From: Bretschneidera sinensis
Lineage: Eukaryota > Streptophyta > Magnoliopsida > Brassicales > Akaniaceae
NCBI GenBank assembly: GCA_023935145.1
Contig: CM043705.1
Coordinates: forward strand, 24,468,290-24,532,289
Direction of reading: 5' to 3'
DNA length: 64,000 bases
Part shown: positions 11,128 through 22,270 of the stretch, piece after piece
How positions within the stretch are numbered: the stretch's first letter is position 1
How the letters are laid out: each line of letters begins with the position of its first letter
Notes under the pieces: model-generated
What the model was told of the DNA's origin: nothing
What the model saw: only the letters and a program-made list of their open reading frames with translations
The model's database searches: none
Position numbers and translations under genes: made by a program

Positions 11128-11520
11128 ATAGATGATATTCTACTTATTGGAAATGATATTGAAATGTTAAATAAAACCAAGTCGGAACTAAATAATAGAT
11201 ATGAGATGAAAGATATGAGTGAAGTGTCATATGTTCTAGGAATACAAATCCTAAGGGATAAAAAATCTAGAACATTGAGCTTAAATCAAGAAAGGTACTT
11301 GCGCAAAGTCCATAAGAAATTTGGAATGCAGAATTGCAATCCGGAACCAACACCCTTAGTTATGGGGAAGAGATTGTCTAAAGACCAGTGTACTGAAGAG
11401 GGACAAAAGTATTTAGGAATATCGTATGCTTAAGAAGTTGAAAGCTTTATATATGCTATGTTGTGTACTCGACCAGACTTGGCATATCCAGTAAGTTTGA
11501 TCAGTAGGTACCAAAGTAAT
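11128..11520 (+). pseudogene. Copia A reverse transcriptase, catalytic-box part
   Basis: Starts inside the YVDD box: I-D-D-I-L-L-I-G-N-D, whose Tyr is cut off by the CACTA insertion. It continues with KSELNNRYEMKDMSEVSYVLGIQI, the DQERYLRKVHKKFGM region, and after one stop (11431-11433) the conserved CTRPDLAYPVSLISRYQSN block. The solo LTR at 11521 interrupts it. The frame is otherwise well preserved, so the catalytic aspartates are still encoded although the protein is not. Confidence 0.88.
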
Positions 11521-11800
11521 TGTAGAGTCTGAATATTTTTTTTTATTCATTTTGACTCATACATGCATTAGTGTTAGAATTTAATGTCATTATGATAGTA
11601 AACTGACATTATTACCAAAATAAATGACTTTAGACTTTTTATTAAAAAGGATTTCCTAGAATGAATTAAATTGAATTGTAGAATTGATAAGAAAGAAAAT
11701 GAAATGGGCCTTACTTATATTAGTGGGAAATGAAGGGAAGAGACTTGCAAAGTCTTAAAAAAAATTGATTAAGGGTAAAAAGGGAAGTGCTTGTGTAGAG

Positions 11801-11808
11801 TATATAAG
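11801..11808 (+). promoter_or_regulatory. TATA box of solo LTR J
   Basis: TATATAAG about 280 bp from the LTR start, followed by a pyrimidine-rich leader with 'ttcttcttctc'. It is the likely element promoter. Confidence 0.6.
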
Positions 11809-13245
11809 ACTTGGTCAAACAAAAAAAATCAGCCCAAAAACCTCATTCTTCTTCTCTAAAATGGGGCAAAAAGAGAGATAAAGAGGAGAAATTTTTTTTG
11901 TCTTAGAAACTCATTTTTTCTTCAGCTTAAATCAAACCAAAACCATAACAAAAGAAGTCATTTTGCCCCCAACTTTTGCAGAACCCCTCTTCTATAACTC
12001 TCCACAGTCCGGCCAAAGGTGGACCTCCATGGGCACGGCAAGGTGGTGCGTGGGTCCCACGCTCCAGACAAGGGAGAAAACCCCATTTTCTTCCTTTGGG
12101 TTTTATGTGCTGAATTTTAGGTAATTTCGAAATGTGATCAACTACAAAATTAAACTAGATTTCTTGAACTTAATTTTATGCTTTTGTTTGAGGTCATTTA
12201 GATTTAATTGATAAAGTTAACAATTTTTGAAATTGGAAGAGTTATATGGTGATTTTCTTTTCAAAGTTTGAAATTTGATTATTGCATAACATAATCATGA
12301 TATGGGTATTGTTAGAAAATTATGCTTTGGGCTGGAATTTTGAAACCCTTGAAGATATTAAAAGAAATCTCTCTAGTTAAGAGACTTTCTTTATTTGGAA
12401 TTAATGTGTAGAAAGAAGACTTTTTACAAGTTAGAATTGTTAGTAATTACTCTAAGTTTGTGTTTTGAAATTTGTAGTCAATATAAATTGAGAATTTTAT
12501 GGTATGAAGATAGTTAGACTTGAATGAATTCTTTAAGTTGGAAGAAGTTTGAAGTGAATAATGGAAGCTTTGTTAACAAAAGCATATAAAATGAAAATTT
12601 GGAAAGTGAAACAAGTCACTTTGAGTAATGTTATTACTTAAGAAGTTGAAATTTTCATATCTTTTAAATTGGAATTTTGATTATGTATTGAAGAGTATCA
12701 TTTTTGGATATGAATTTCAAACTTGGATAAGGAAAGAATAAGGAAAAGAAGTAAAGAATGAAGGAAAGAATGAAGAAAGGTGGTTAAAGAGAGAACGAAA
12801 CTTTTAGTATTATTTTCTTTTGATTATATGTGTAAGTAAATGGAATGATTGGTTGTTTATTAAGTGTTTACAGTTTTAAATACTATACTGAATGATATAT
12901 AAATATATTTGTATAAATCTTTAGGTGTAATTGACGAACGTAATAAGGGCAAGGAAGTAATTTGGGACTAAATTACGACGCATCGAAGGTGAGTTTCATA
13001 TTACTATTAGTAAGCATAATAAAATGAATGATCATGAAAGTACCTTTATAGTTTGATGATAATTTTATTGATGCATATATATAAAAAAAATAATAGAAAC
13101 ATTCTAATATGTTCGAAAATATGTTGTGAATCGAATGATAGTGATATGTTTGATTGTGGATTGTGTGTTGAGATAATTGTTGCATTACATGAATATAATT
13201 TATAGTAAGATAATGGAAAGAATGATATTAGAAAGGACATGATCC

Positions 13246-13760
13246 AACCTAGTGTAGGTTGTCCCTAGGTGGAGAAGATCACATAGTGTAGGTTGTGACC
13301 TAGGTGGAGGAAATTGATGAATCTCGCCTAATGTAGGTTGTACCTAGGTAGAGAAGATTATAATACCTCACCTAGTGTAGGTTGTGACCTAGGAGGAGGA
13401 AATGTATAAATCTCGCCTAGTGTAGGTTGTAACTAGATGGAGAAGATTATAATACCTCACCTAGTGTAGGTTGTGACTTAAGTGGAGGAAATGGATGAAT
13501 CTCGCCTAGTGTAGGTTGTACCTAGGTGGAAAAGATTATAATATCTCTCCTAGTGTAGGTTGTGACCTAGGTGGAGGGAATGGATGAATCTTGCCTAATG
13601 TAGGTTGTACGTAGGTGGAGAAGATTATAATACCTTACCTAGTGTAGGTTGTGACCTAGGTGGAAGGAATGAATGAATCTCGCGTAGTGCAAGTTGTACC
13701 TAGGTGGAGAAGATTATGAGACCCCGCCTAGAGTAGGTTGTGTTACCTAGGTGGAAGGGA
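13246..13760 (+). repeat. Minisatellite, about 45-bp monomer in an 89-bp dimer
   Basis: About 12 copies of a unit centred on 'tagtgtaggttgtgacctaggtgg'. Two alternating versions differ after the core ('gaggaaatggatgaatctcgcc' versus 'gaagattataatacctcacc'), giving a higher-order period close to 89 bp. The core carries an imperfect dyad (CCTAGTGTAGG...CCTAGG). It lies in the transcribed part of solo LTR J. Confidence 0.9.
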
Positions 13761-14589
13761 TCTGATGAAATGAAAATGCTAAATGTACTGATACATGGGG
13801 AGACGTCTCCGTTATGATATAAATAAATTCAAGAAATGAAAAAAACTTAAAATTTGAAAATAAGTGATCATTATTAACATTTGCAGTGCATGGTATCTTT
13901 ATTATAATGTTTATGTTGAGTTATGGATTATAGATGATTGAAATCTCCCGATGAATGATATATTATATTTAATCATGCGATGGAAGTGTACTTTGTACCT
14001 TTATAATAAAATTTAGACATAACTTTTATGAAGTACAAATAATACATTCATTGGTAATTTACTTTATTCATTAAAAAACGTTAGAAACATTTCATATTAT
14101 TGTGGATCAATTAACAGTTACTCCGAGTAATATGATTACTCGCTGAGCTTTTTAGCTCATTTCTTTTTTTTTAAAAAAAATTTACAACAAAGTTTGTTTG
14201 AGATTTTGAAGTTTGCAAGTGAGGAGTAATTAAGAAGAATTTTTTTTAGGTGGGTTACAAGCAAGAGTCTACTCTTGATCTTTTGTTTTAATTGTATAGA
14301 CTATGTTTATATGCCTCCATTCTTGGGAAGATGTATATTTTGGTTTATTTTGGATATAGTAAATGGAAAAGTTTGTATACTTGTGGACACTTGGTTTTAA
14401 GTTTTAACCAAGAAATATTTGTACAAACCGTAAGTAAAGTTATAGTAGTATATGTATGTGTAAAGTAAATCATAGAATTTACTAGAAGATCCAGGTCATA
14501 GTTTTCATCAGTTTTAGGTGTTCGATGTTCAAAGGTAATGATGTTTTTACAAACGGACCTATGCGGTTCTTTCGGGATGAGTCGTTACA

Positions 14590-15019
14590 GTAATCCTAGC
14601 CCAAGTCATTGGGAAACAATTAAAATAATATTGAAGTACTTGAGTGGTAGCTTGCGCCTTAAATTAGTATATCAAGCGTGTGAGCTTGAGATAATTGGTT
14701 ACTCTGATGCAGATTTCAGAGGGGATAAAGATGATAAAAAGTCCACTTCGGAACATTTGTTCATCTTTGGAGACGCAGTTGTTTCTTGGGGTAGCAAGAA
14801 ATACGGATGTGTTGCAAGATACACACAACAAGCTGAGTAAGTAGCATGTAGCATGGCTGCTATTCATGTAGTCTGGATCAGACGGTTTTTGATAGATTTG
14901 AATATAAATCTAATTGAAAGACTAATAGAAATTTACTGTGATAAATAAGCGAATATTAGTCTGATTTACAGTGGAGCAAATAGCTCGAAAGGTCAACACA
15001 TTAAAACATAGTATCATTA
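14590..15019 (+). pseudogene. Copia A RT end and RNase H
   Basis: Continues copia A: NPSPSHWETIKIILKYLSGSL, then the RNase H block YSDADFRGDKDDKKSTSEH with VVSWGSKKYG...TQQAE. A stop (TAA, 14838-14840) and further stops near 14946 and 15008 show decay. It runs directly into the composite element at 15020 and resumes at 35633 with YIRDIVVNKKK. Confidence 0.87.
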
Positions 15020-15178
15020 TGTTGGCAGGTGTTGTCAGCAATTGTCTCGTGGTGGAGGCCTTGGACCAAGTCACAATCGAAACGTTGCGCTTGTGTGCTG
15101 TGCAGTTTAAGAGATTAGAGTTGCACTCTGGCTAACAGCTATAGCTTTTAGCGCAGTGGTAGGCGCTCGATCCTAATA
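15020..15178 (+). repeat. Left terminal repeat of the TRIM-like element
   Basis: 159 bp, TGTTGGCAGGTG...CGATCCTAATA. It differs from the right copy at roughly a dozen positions (about 8 percent), so the pair is old. Near its end TAGCGCAGTGG (15149-15159) fits the Pol III A-box consensus TRGCNNAGTGG. Confidence 0.85.
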
Positions 15179-15180
15179 GT

Positions 15181-15192
15181 TGGTATCAGAAC
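15181..15192 (+). other. Primer-binding site, initiator tRNA-Met type
   Basis: TGGTATCAGAAC, two bases after the terminal repeat. It matches the usual TGGTATCAGAGC with one change. The following leader (to the ATG at 15234) is Sirevirus-like, so this PBS is the left recombination junction. Confidence 0.85.
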
Positions 15193-15233
15193 TTCATACT
15201 CAATTTCAAGCTTAAAATCCTTGAGTTGATCCG

Positions 15234-16250
15234 ATGGCATCAAATAGCTATACCGAAGGACATTCTTATACTAGGCCTCCTTTGTTCAATGGCTCTAATT
15301 ATAACTACTGGAAAATTAGAATGAAAATCTTTGTCGAATGACAAGATTACAATCTATGGAAAGTCATTGAGGAATGCCCTAGAATTCCTACAAAGGAAAT
15401 AACTATTGGAAAAATCAATCATACAATGCCAAAACTCAAAACTAAGTTCAATGAAGAGGGTTGTAGAATGATGTCTCTAAATAGTAGAGCCACTAGTATT
15501 TTACATTATACTTTAGATATTTCTGAGTATAATAAAGTTTCTGCATGTGTTCCGGCTAAGGAGATTTGGGACAAACATATGAGGGCACTAGCGAAGTCAA
15601 AAAATCAAAAATCTATATGCTAATGTCTAAGTATGAATCTTTCAAAATGTCTCCTAACGAAACAATTTCTTAAATGCACTCACGTTTCACCACTATTGTT
15701 AACGGTTTAAAGCTTCTTGGTAGGAACATTGAAGAGTTTGAACTAACGAGGAAGATCTTAAGGTTTTTGCTATGCACTTGGAAAGCAAAGAAGACAGCCA
15801 TCACAGAGGCCAAAGATCTCGACAAACTTGATGTTGAAACACTCCTCGAATCACTATTGACATTAAAGATGGAAGAAATGAATCTCGTTGTCAATGATGA
15901 AGAGAAGAAGAAAAAAATGTTTTCTCTCAAGGCCTCTACAAGCAACAAAGAGGAAGAGAAAGAAAAAGAGGATGAGAGCAGCGAAGAAGATGGTGAGATG
16001 GCTTTAATCAACAAAAGGTTTCATAAGTTCTTGAAAAAGAGCAAGAAACCTTACACAAGGGAATCCACTCCAAAAAGGGAACCTCTTATGTGTTACGGTT
16101 GCTAGAAGCCCCGTCACATCAAAGCAGATTGTACAACAACAAGCAAACCATATAAAAGCTTCAAAAAGAAAGCTATGATTGCAACCACATAGAGTGATGA
16201 CGAAGAGGAAGAAACTTCGGACAATGAAGTTGGATACGAGGAGCTTGCTA
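15234..16250 (+). pseudogene. Sirevirus gag with CCHC knuckle
   Basis: Opens with the copia gag signature: RPPLFNGSNYNYWKIRMKIF, then DYNLWKVIEE. The UBN2-type capsid region follows (EIWDKHMRALAKS, SRFTTIVNGLKLLGRNIEEFELTRKILRFL, LDVETLLESLLTLKMEE). A zinc knuckle at 16091-16132 reads C-x2-C-x4-H-x4-C, with a TAG stop directly after its second Cys. Gag would form the virus-like particle and bind RNA. Stops lie at about 15339, 15620, 15672 and 16103. Confidence 0.87.
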
Positions 16251-16261
16251 ACCTATGCTTA

Positions 16262-17347
16262 ATGGAAATCGACGATGAGAATGAACTATCAACTTCTTCC
16301 CCTTCTAATAATAACATTGTTAGTAGTAGTGAAGAGTTAATTGAAGTTATAAATGAGATGCATAAAGAATTAAAGAAATTCAATTTTAGAAATGTGGCTC
16401 TCAAGAAGGAAGTTTCATCTCTTTCTAAAGAGAAAGAGGGCTTAAAGGAAGAAAAAGAAAAACTATATTCCATGTTTTATAACTCATCACAAGATTTTCT
16501 AAAAAGTGAAAACAATATTTTAAAGAAGAAAATAATGGATTTGAATAGCACTATATTTAGACTTATGCTTGGAAAAGAAAAGCTAGATGAAGTGTTATCT
16601 AGCCAAAGGTTAAATGGAGGAAAATCTGGCTTGGGTTATTCTCTATTAGGCAAACAAAAGTCAAAAGAGACTTTATTCATGAAAACAACATGTTTGAATG
16701 AAGCCTCCACTTCCAAGGCCTCTAGCAAGATTAAAAATACTCCTTCAATACATGCTAGTAGGTCTAAGTATGCAAATTTAAATTCTAATGCATATACTAG
16801 AGATAAACATCCTAGAAATACTCATGCATATATGTATGTTCACTCAAGAAATACAAATGATAGGAATAATCATTCAAGGAATGCACATACTAGAAATACA
16901 CATCCTAGGAACTATCATCATGTATATCCTAGAGATAATGTGTATGCTTATAACTTGCATGATAAAAGTGGACATCCTATGAATCACCATCATGTGTATC
17001 TTAGAAATAATATGTATGTTCACAATAATACAAATGCATATCCTAGAAATTATCATCACACATCTCTTAGAAATAACATGCATGTTCATAATTTTCACAC
17101 CAGAAACATATATTCTAGGATTGCTTATCCAAGGAACTATAGACATGCACAATTAAGAAATACTAGAAATTTTAATAAATATTATCCTAGGATTATGCAT
17201 CATCAACATGTCTATAATTATAGAGCACCTTATAATGTTAAGAAAGTATGGGTCCCAAAAGAAACCGTATTTTCTAGGACTAACCCCAAAGGACTCAAGA
17301 AATTTTGGGTACCTAAAAGTGCAATTATATATCCTTGTGTAATGTAG
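16262..17347 (+). pseudogene. Gag-to-protease linker: coiled coil plus His/Asn/Arg repeat
   Basis: An open 361-codon stretch. Residues about 20-100 are a charged coiled coil (LKKEVSSLSKEKEGLKEEKEKL, then NNILKKKIMDLNS). Residues about 170-325 are extremely rich in His, Asn, Arg and Tyr. They are built from degenerate 10-16-residue repeats around 'YPRNYHHVY' and 'RNNMYVHN'. The stretch ends with the familiar copia 'KKVWVPKE...NPKGLKKFWVPKS' pair before protease. Length and openness suggest that this part was conserved late. The repeat-rich segment is expanded compared with what I know of relatives. Confidence 0.75.
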
Positions 17348-17384
17348 ATATATCCCCACACTAAAGAAATATGTAACTATTAGT

Positions 17385-18560
17385 ACCTTGATAGTGGATG
17401 ATCAAAGCACATGATCGATGATCAAAGCATGTTCAAAGAGCTAACTCTAAGGGATGGTGAATATGTCACCATTGGAGACAATACAAAGATAAAGATCATT
17501 GGGCATGGTAAAGTTGGTAATGATTTCTCAACAATTGATCATATATTATATATGCAAGGTCTTAAGCCAAATTTGCTCAGTATTAGTCAACTATGTGACA
17601 AAGGCAACAAAGTCGTATTTGAAACCTCTCATTATCTAGTTATAGACATCAAAAGTCACAAGATCAAGTTTGTTGGCCATAGACACGAAAATGTCTATAT
17701 AGTTGATTTAAAATCTTTGCATTCGGAAAATGAAAAATGTTTTTCCGTCTTTAGTGAAAACTCATGGCTATGGCATAGAAGACTTAGCCATGTGAATATA
17801 GATTTGCTTAAAATCATTTCAAGAAAAGATTTAGTCATTGGACTTCCAAAAATCAAATTTGAAAAAGACAAGGTGTGTGATACTAGTCAAATGGGAAAAC
17901 AAACTAGAATTTCTTTTAAATCAAAAAATATAGTCTCAACTACTAGTCCATTGAAATTTTTGCACATGGACTTATTTGGTCTAATAAATACCATTAATCT
18001 AGGTAGCCATCAATATGCTCTTGTTATTATTGATGACTATTCAAGATATACCTTTGTTATTTTTATTGCTTACAAGGATGAAGCTTACAAAGGATTTGTG
18101 AACTTTTTAAAAAAGGTTCAAAATGAAAAATGAATTTTTATATCAAGCATAAAAAGTGATCATGGAAATGAATTTGAAAACCAAAGCTTTTCAAAATTTT
18201 GTGATGAAAATGGAATTGATCACAATTTTTCAGCACTTAAAACTCCTTAACAAAATGAAGTTGTTAAGAGGAATAATAGAGTTCTATAAGAATTTGCAAG
18301 AACAATGCTTTATGAAAATAGTTTGCCAAAATATTTTTGGGCAGAAGCCGTAAACACTTCTTGCTATGTTTTAAATAGTGTTAATTAGACTTATGCTTAA
18401 CAAAACTCCATATGAATTATAGAAAGGTAGAAAGCCTAATATCTCTTATTTTCGTGTCTTTGGTTGTAAATACTTTATCATAAATAACAATAAAACTAAC
18501 TTGGGTAAATTTGACTCAAAGATCGATGAGGGGATATTCTTAGAATATTCAACCTCTAGT
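17385..18560 (+). pseudogene. Copia protease and integrase
   Basis: The protease active site D-S-G is present near 17390 but the next codon is a stop. The frame from 17411 shows the protease body, then the GAG-pre-integrase signature (WLWHRRLSH..., with C-x2-C partly lost as CDTSQMGK). The integrase core shows the first catalytic Asp (HMDLFG), DDYSRY, and the second Asp in KSDHGNEF; the Glu region (QNEVVKRNNR) follows. Stops occur at 18132, about 18249, 18288 and later. It would insert the cDNA; it is inactive here. Confidence 0.87.
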
Positions 18561-18579
18561 AAAGCTTATAGTCTTTAAT

Positions 18580-20465
18580 TAAAAAACTCTAGTGGTTGAA
18601 AAATCTGTACATGTAGTCTTTGATGAGTCTAACCCAATTAGTAGTAGAGTAGTTTCTTTTAATGATGATGCAGATTTCATTCCAATGATAGAAACACTTA
18701 CTCCCATTATTGACCCGAAAGAGAGTGAACCTCAATTAAATCAAGAGGTAGACAATGAAAATCTTGATCAACCATCTACAAGTCAACAAGAGGATAGTCT
18801 TCCCAAAGATTGGAGGTATGTGAATTATCATCCAATCGATCAAGTGATTAGTGATCCTTCACAAGGGGTAAGAACTCATTCCTCTATTAGAAATATTTGT
18901 AATTGTGTAGCTTATTTATCTCAAGTAGAACCTAAGACTTTTGTAGAAGCCGAAAAAGATTTTGATTGGATAGATACTATGCAAGAAGAATTAAATCAAT
19001 TTGAAAGAAACAAATATGGAATTTAGTTCCTAGACCAAAGAATCACATTATAATATAAACTAAATGGGTATATAGAAATAAAATGGATGAAAATAGAATA
19101 GTAACTAGGAACAAGGCTACACTAGTTGCTAAGGGATATAATCAAGAAGAATGAATAGATTTTGATGAGACCTATGCTCCTGTAGCTAGATTAGAAGCCA
19201 TACGTATGTTATTGGCCTTTGAATGCTTTAATAAATTTAAGCTATTTCAAATAGATGTAAAAAATGTCTTTTTAAATGGTTTTATAGAAGAAGAGGTGTA
19301 TGTTGAGCAACCTCTTGGATTTGAAAATCATAGTCTTCCAAACCATGTATATAAGCTTTCTAAAGCTCTCTATGGGTTGAAGCAAGCTCCAAGAGCATGA
19401 TATGAAAGACTAAGTAAATTTTTGCTTGAAAATGGTTTTACAAGAAAAAAAATAGACACAACTCTCTTCACAAAAACTCACAAAAATGACACACTACTAG
19501 TCCAAATATATGTTGATGATATTATATTTGGTGCTACTAATGAATCTATGTGTCAAGAGTTTGCTAAGTGCATGCAAGGTGAATTTAAAATGAGCATGAT
19601 GGGAGAGCTTACCTGCTTTCTTGGACTTCAAATCAAACAATTGAAAGAAAATATCTTCATCAATCAATCAAAGTACACCAAGGACCTATTGAAGAGGTTC
19701 GGAATGGAAAACTCAAAGTCAATTGGCACTCCTATGAGCACTTCTACAAAACTTTACCTAAATGAGGAAGGTAAGTGTGTATATACTAAAACTTATAGAA
19801 GCATAATAGGAGCTTTACTTTATCTAACTGTAAGTAGACCTGATATAATGTTCAGTGTATGCATGTGTGCTAGATTTCAAGCTAATCCTAAGGAATCTCA
19901 TGTAATTGCAGTAAAAAGAATCCTTAGATATCTACAAGGGACTCAAAACCTAGGGTTATGGTATTCTAGAAAATCAATTTTTGAGCTTGTAGGATATTCA
20001 AATGCTGATTTTGTGGGTTGTAGACTAGATAGAAAAAGCACTAATGGAACATGTCAATTCTTAGGTGCAACTTTAACCTCTTGGTTTTCCAAGAAACAAA
20101 ATTCGGTTGCACTATCAACTGCAGAAGCGAAATATGTAGCAGCCCGAAGTTGTTGTGCACAAGTGTTGTGGATGAAACAACAATTAGAAGACTATGGCAT
20201 GAACTTTAAAGATATGTCAATTCATTGTGATAATACTTGAGCTATCAACTTAACCAAAAACCATATCCAACATTCTAGAACCAAACACATAGAAATTAGA
20301 CATCACTTTATAAGAGACAATGCTCAAAAAGGTGATATTAGACTAGAATTCACTCCTTCAGAAGATCAAATAGCTGATATTCTTACCAAACCATTAAGTG
20401 AAGATAGCTTTCGCAAGATTAGACTATTGATGGGCTTGAAAGACTATGATAAAATGTATGTTTGA
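18580..20465 (+). pseudogene. Copia reverse transcriptase and RNase H, RT core well preserved
   Basis: RT starts near 18950 (FVEAEKDFDWIDTMQEELNQFERN). It then shows NKATLVAKGYNQEE, FDETYAPVARLEAIRMLLAF, FQIDVKNVFLNG and YVEQPLGF. The YVDD catalytic box is intact at 19509-19520. From 19422 to 20240 an uninterrupted 272-codon stretch covers the palm, the connection (FLGLQI, SRPDIMFSVCMCARFQ) and RNase H (GYSNADFVGCRLDRKSTNG, SVALSTAEAKYVA). A TGA at 20238-20240 splits off the tail (NLTKNHIQHSRTKHIEIRHHFIRD...ADILTKPL). Stops at 19023, 19153 and 19398 break the upstream part. Confidence 0.9.
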
Positions 20466-20613
20466 TTGCATCAACATTCATCATATGCATATTTGACATT
20501 TAATGAATGAGTATTAACTCTTATTTAATATATCTCTCACTTAAGATGGCATAGATAAACAATTTCGTGCTAAAATTCCAAGTTAGAGCTCAAATTTTTA
20601 AGTTTTCTGAAGG

Positions 20614-20890
20614 ACCCAGTCGACTAGTAGCATGACCTCAGTCGACTGGTATCCCACTGTTCATTTTACCAGTTGACTAGTACAATGCATCCAGTCGACT
20701 GATACTACAAGACATTGTTTTGGAGCCAAAATTTGAAATTTTGATGGCCTACCCAGTCGAATAGTATGATACATCTAGTCGATTGGTGTCTCTTTGCCAG
20801 TTTACCCAGTCGACTGGCGTCCTGACTCAATCGACTAGTATACCAAAAAATCCCCAAATTATGAAGGACCCAGTCGACTGGTATCACGAT
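20614..20890 (+). repeat. CCAGTCGACTGG palindrome cluster between pol and the env-like ORF
   Basis: About nine copies of the 12-bp perfect palindrome CCAGTCGACTGG or one- to two-base variants, spaced 20-45 bp apart, often as CCCAGTCGACTGGTA. The same arrangement exists in the second Sirevirus copy at 46818-47108. Related sites lie in the LTRs of both copies. Confidence 0.9.
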
Positions 20891-21089
20891 TCTATAAATA
20901 ATCTTTTCAGATTTTTCAGTTTTCACGCTATTTTTGAAAATTCTAAGCTCTCTCTCTCTAGAAAAACCTTGATTTCAATCTAAAATCTCTCAAAAGCAAT
21001 CCATAGAACCTTCAATCATACCCCAAATCATCTCTTTTTCAACTTTTCACGGTTGAAAACTCCACATTTCCCCAAATCTCTCTCTAAAA

Positions 21090-22270
21090 CGATTTTTCCC
21101 AAAACTTCTGATGCATCAAAACCACCGTTGGAGGACCTCACGCGCCTACAAGGCCTCGGTCTACGAAGTCCTCGGCATCAGATGCTAAGGGGAAAGGGGT
21201 TGCTGGTTCATCGAGCAAAAAGGCATGGACTGAGCTCAATGACTCGCTCTTTTGGATCCCCGTCGCAAAGAGCAGGTGTAATTCCGTTATCCGTAACAAA
21301 AAATCATGACGGGTAGATTCATCGATTTTGATTCTATCCGTCATGCAAATTTCGATATTTTACCTGTTTTCGAGGCGATACAACTGACACCACTTGTCAA
21401 CATTCACCAAAAATATTACCCTCGCCTAATTCACCAATTTTACGCCAACCTGGTTAAACCGAGTCCACTGGCTCTTAGGTTTAAAACCAGTGTCATAGGT
21501 ATAGAATTCGAGGTGAATATTGACCTTCTGATCAATATTCTGAGGATTGCCAGACAACTTTGATCACGAGGAGGCTTGCCAGATTGTTAGGGGCGACCCT
21601 AACTATATCTTTAGGCCCACTACATTTCATCATTGTAGTGACATGCCCCTCGACTCAAAGTTGTTTAATCTCATTGTCAGCTAGACCATCCACCTGAGAC
21701 TCGGGAGTCAAGGCTATATTTCTAAGATAGATGTGGTATTGATTTGGTGTCTCAAAACAGGACACCATTTCAATATCTACCCCATATTGCTCACCAACAT
21801 GATTAACGACGAAACGAGTGACTTCGGGTGCCTCCTAGGATGCTTATTACCCTGATCCTTCAGCATTTTCGTGTCCCTTTACCCGCCTCAGAGACTCAGG
21901 ACATCGGCCCCAAGGATATCATCAATGTCTCTTCTCTGAAGAATATGGGGTGAATGATCCGAGATAGGATGATCTACTCCAAGGCCGGGAGGAAAATTCA
22001 GATCGACGAGGATGAGAGCAACGAGGAGGAAGATGAGGTTCCTGGTGATGCTATGGATACTGACGAGTGAGCTCCTAGTTCATAGCATGGTGGCTCTAGT
22101 GCTGGTCAGGCTGGCTACAATGACATTCTACAGGCTATTTCGAGCCTCGAGAAATCCATGTAGTCCGGATTCCAGAGCTTGAGCTCTTCAGTCGATCACA
22201 TGCATCATGACCTTCGCACACTTAGAGACGATTTCGAGACGACTCTGATTCTCTCGCTCACCGAGATTTT
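21090..22270 (+). pseudogene. Sirevirus env-like ORF (putative plant transposon protein domain)
   Basis: Follows pol after the palindrome cluster. An Arg/Ser/Lys-rich start (PTRPRSTKSS...KGKG, GSSSKKAWTEL) leads into a conserved block opening RFIDFDSIRHANFDILP. It continues with an IHQKYYPRLIHQFYANL segment and RFKTSVIGIEFEV. A frameshift near 21300 separates start and core. A second lies near 21560, and several stops follow to about 22270. A second copy lies at 45480-46589 on the minus strand. This type of post-pol ORF is usually called env-like in Sireviruses, but the segments visible here show no signal peptide or membrane span. Its function is not established. Confidence 0.75.

Larger units (their letters stand above)
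11521..14589 (+). mobile_element. Large solo Ty3-type LTR (J), TSD GTAAT
   Basis: Begins TGTAGAGTCTGAATA, ends GGGATGAGTCGTTACA, and is flanked by GTAAT on both sides. The 3069-bp length, the ending, and the 'actcgctgagctttttagctcattt' phrase near 14133 resemble Tekay-type chromovirus LTRs. A TATA box at 11801 fits plus-strand transcription. A 45-bp minisatellite lies at 13246-13760. There is no PBS, PPT or coding region, so it is a solo LTR. Confidence 0.87.
15234..20465 (+). pseudogene. Sirevirus-type copia gag-pol polyprotein, broken
   Basis: The start ATG at 15234 opens MASNSYTEGHSYTRPPLFNG. The order is gag, zinc knuckle, coiled coil, a His/Asn-rich linker, protease, integrase, RT, RNase H, ending at TGA 20463-20465. 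The Ty1/copia order PR-IN-RT-RH is clear. About 15 stop codons or frameshifts break it, including stops in gag (near 15338), in the knuckle, in the protease active site and in the integrase. The env-like ORF that follows, the PPT form (a 'gtcatcaaaaagggagag' type tract) and the motif clusters point to the Sirevirus genus. The individual parts are listed separately. Confidence 0.87.

Noticed and set aside
13246..13760. CRISPR-like array
   Set aside because: Repeats are adjacent with no unique spacers, in a plant retrotransposon LTR. It is a minisatellite.
21053..22270. A true envelope glycoprotein gene
   Set aside because: No signal peptide, transmembrane segment or cysteine pattern is visible. 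Only the traditional 'env-like' position supports it.
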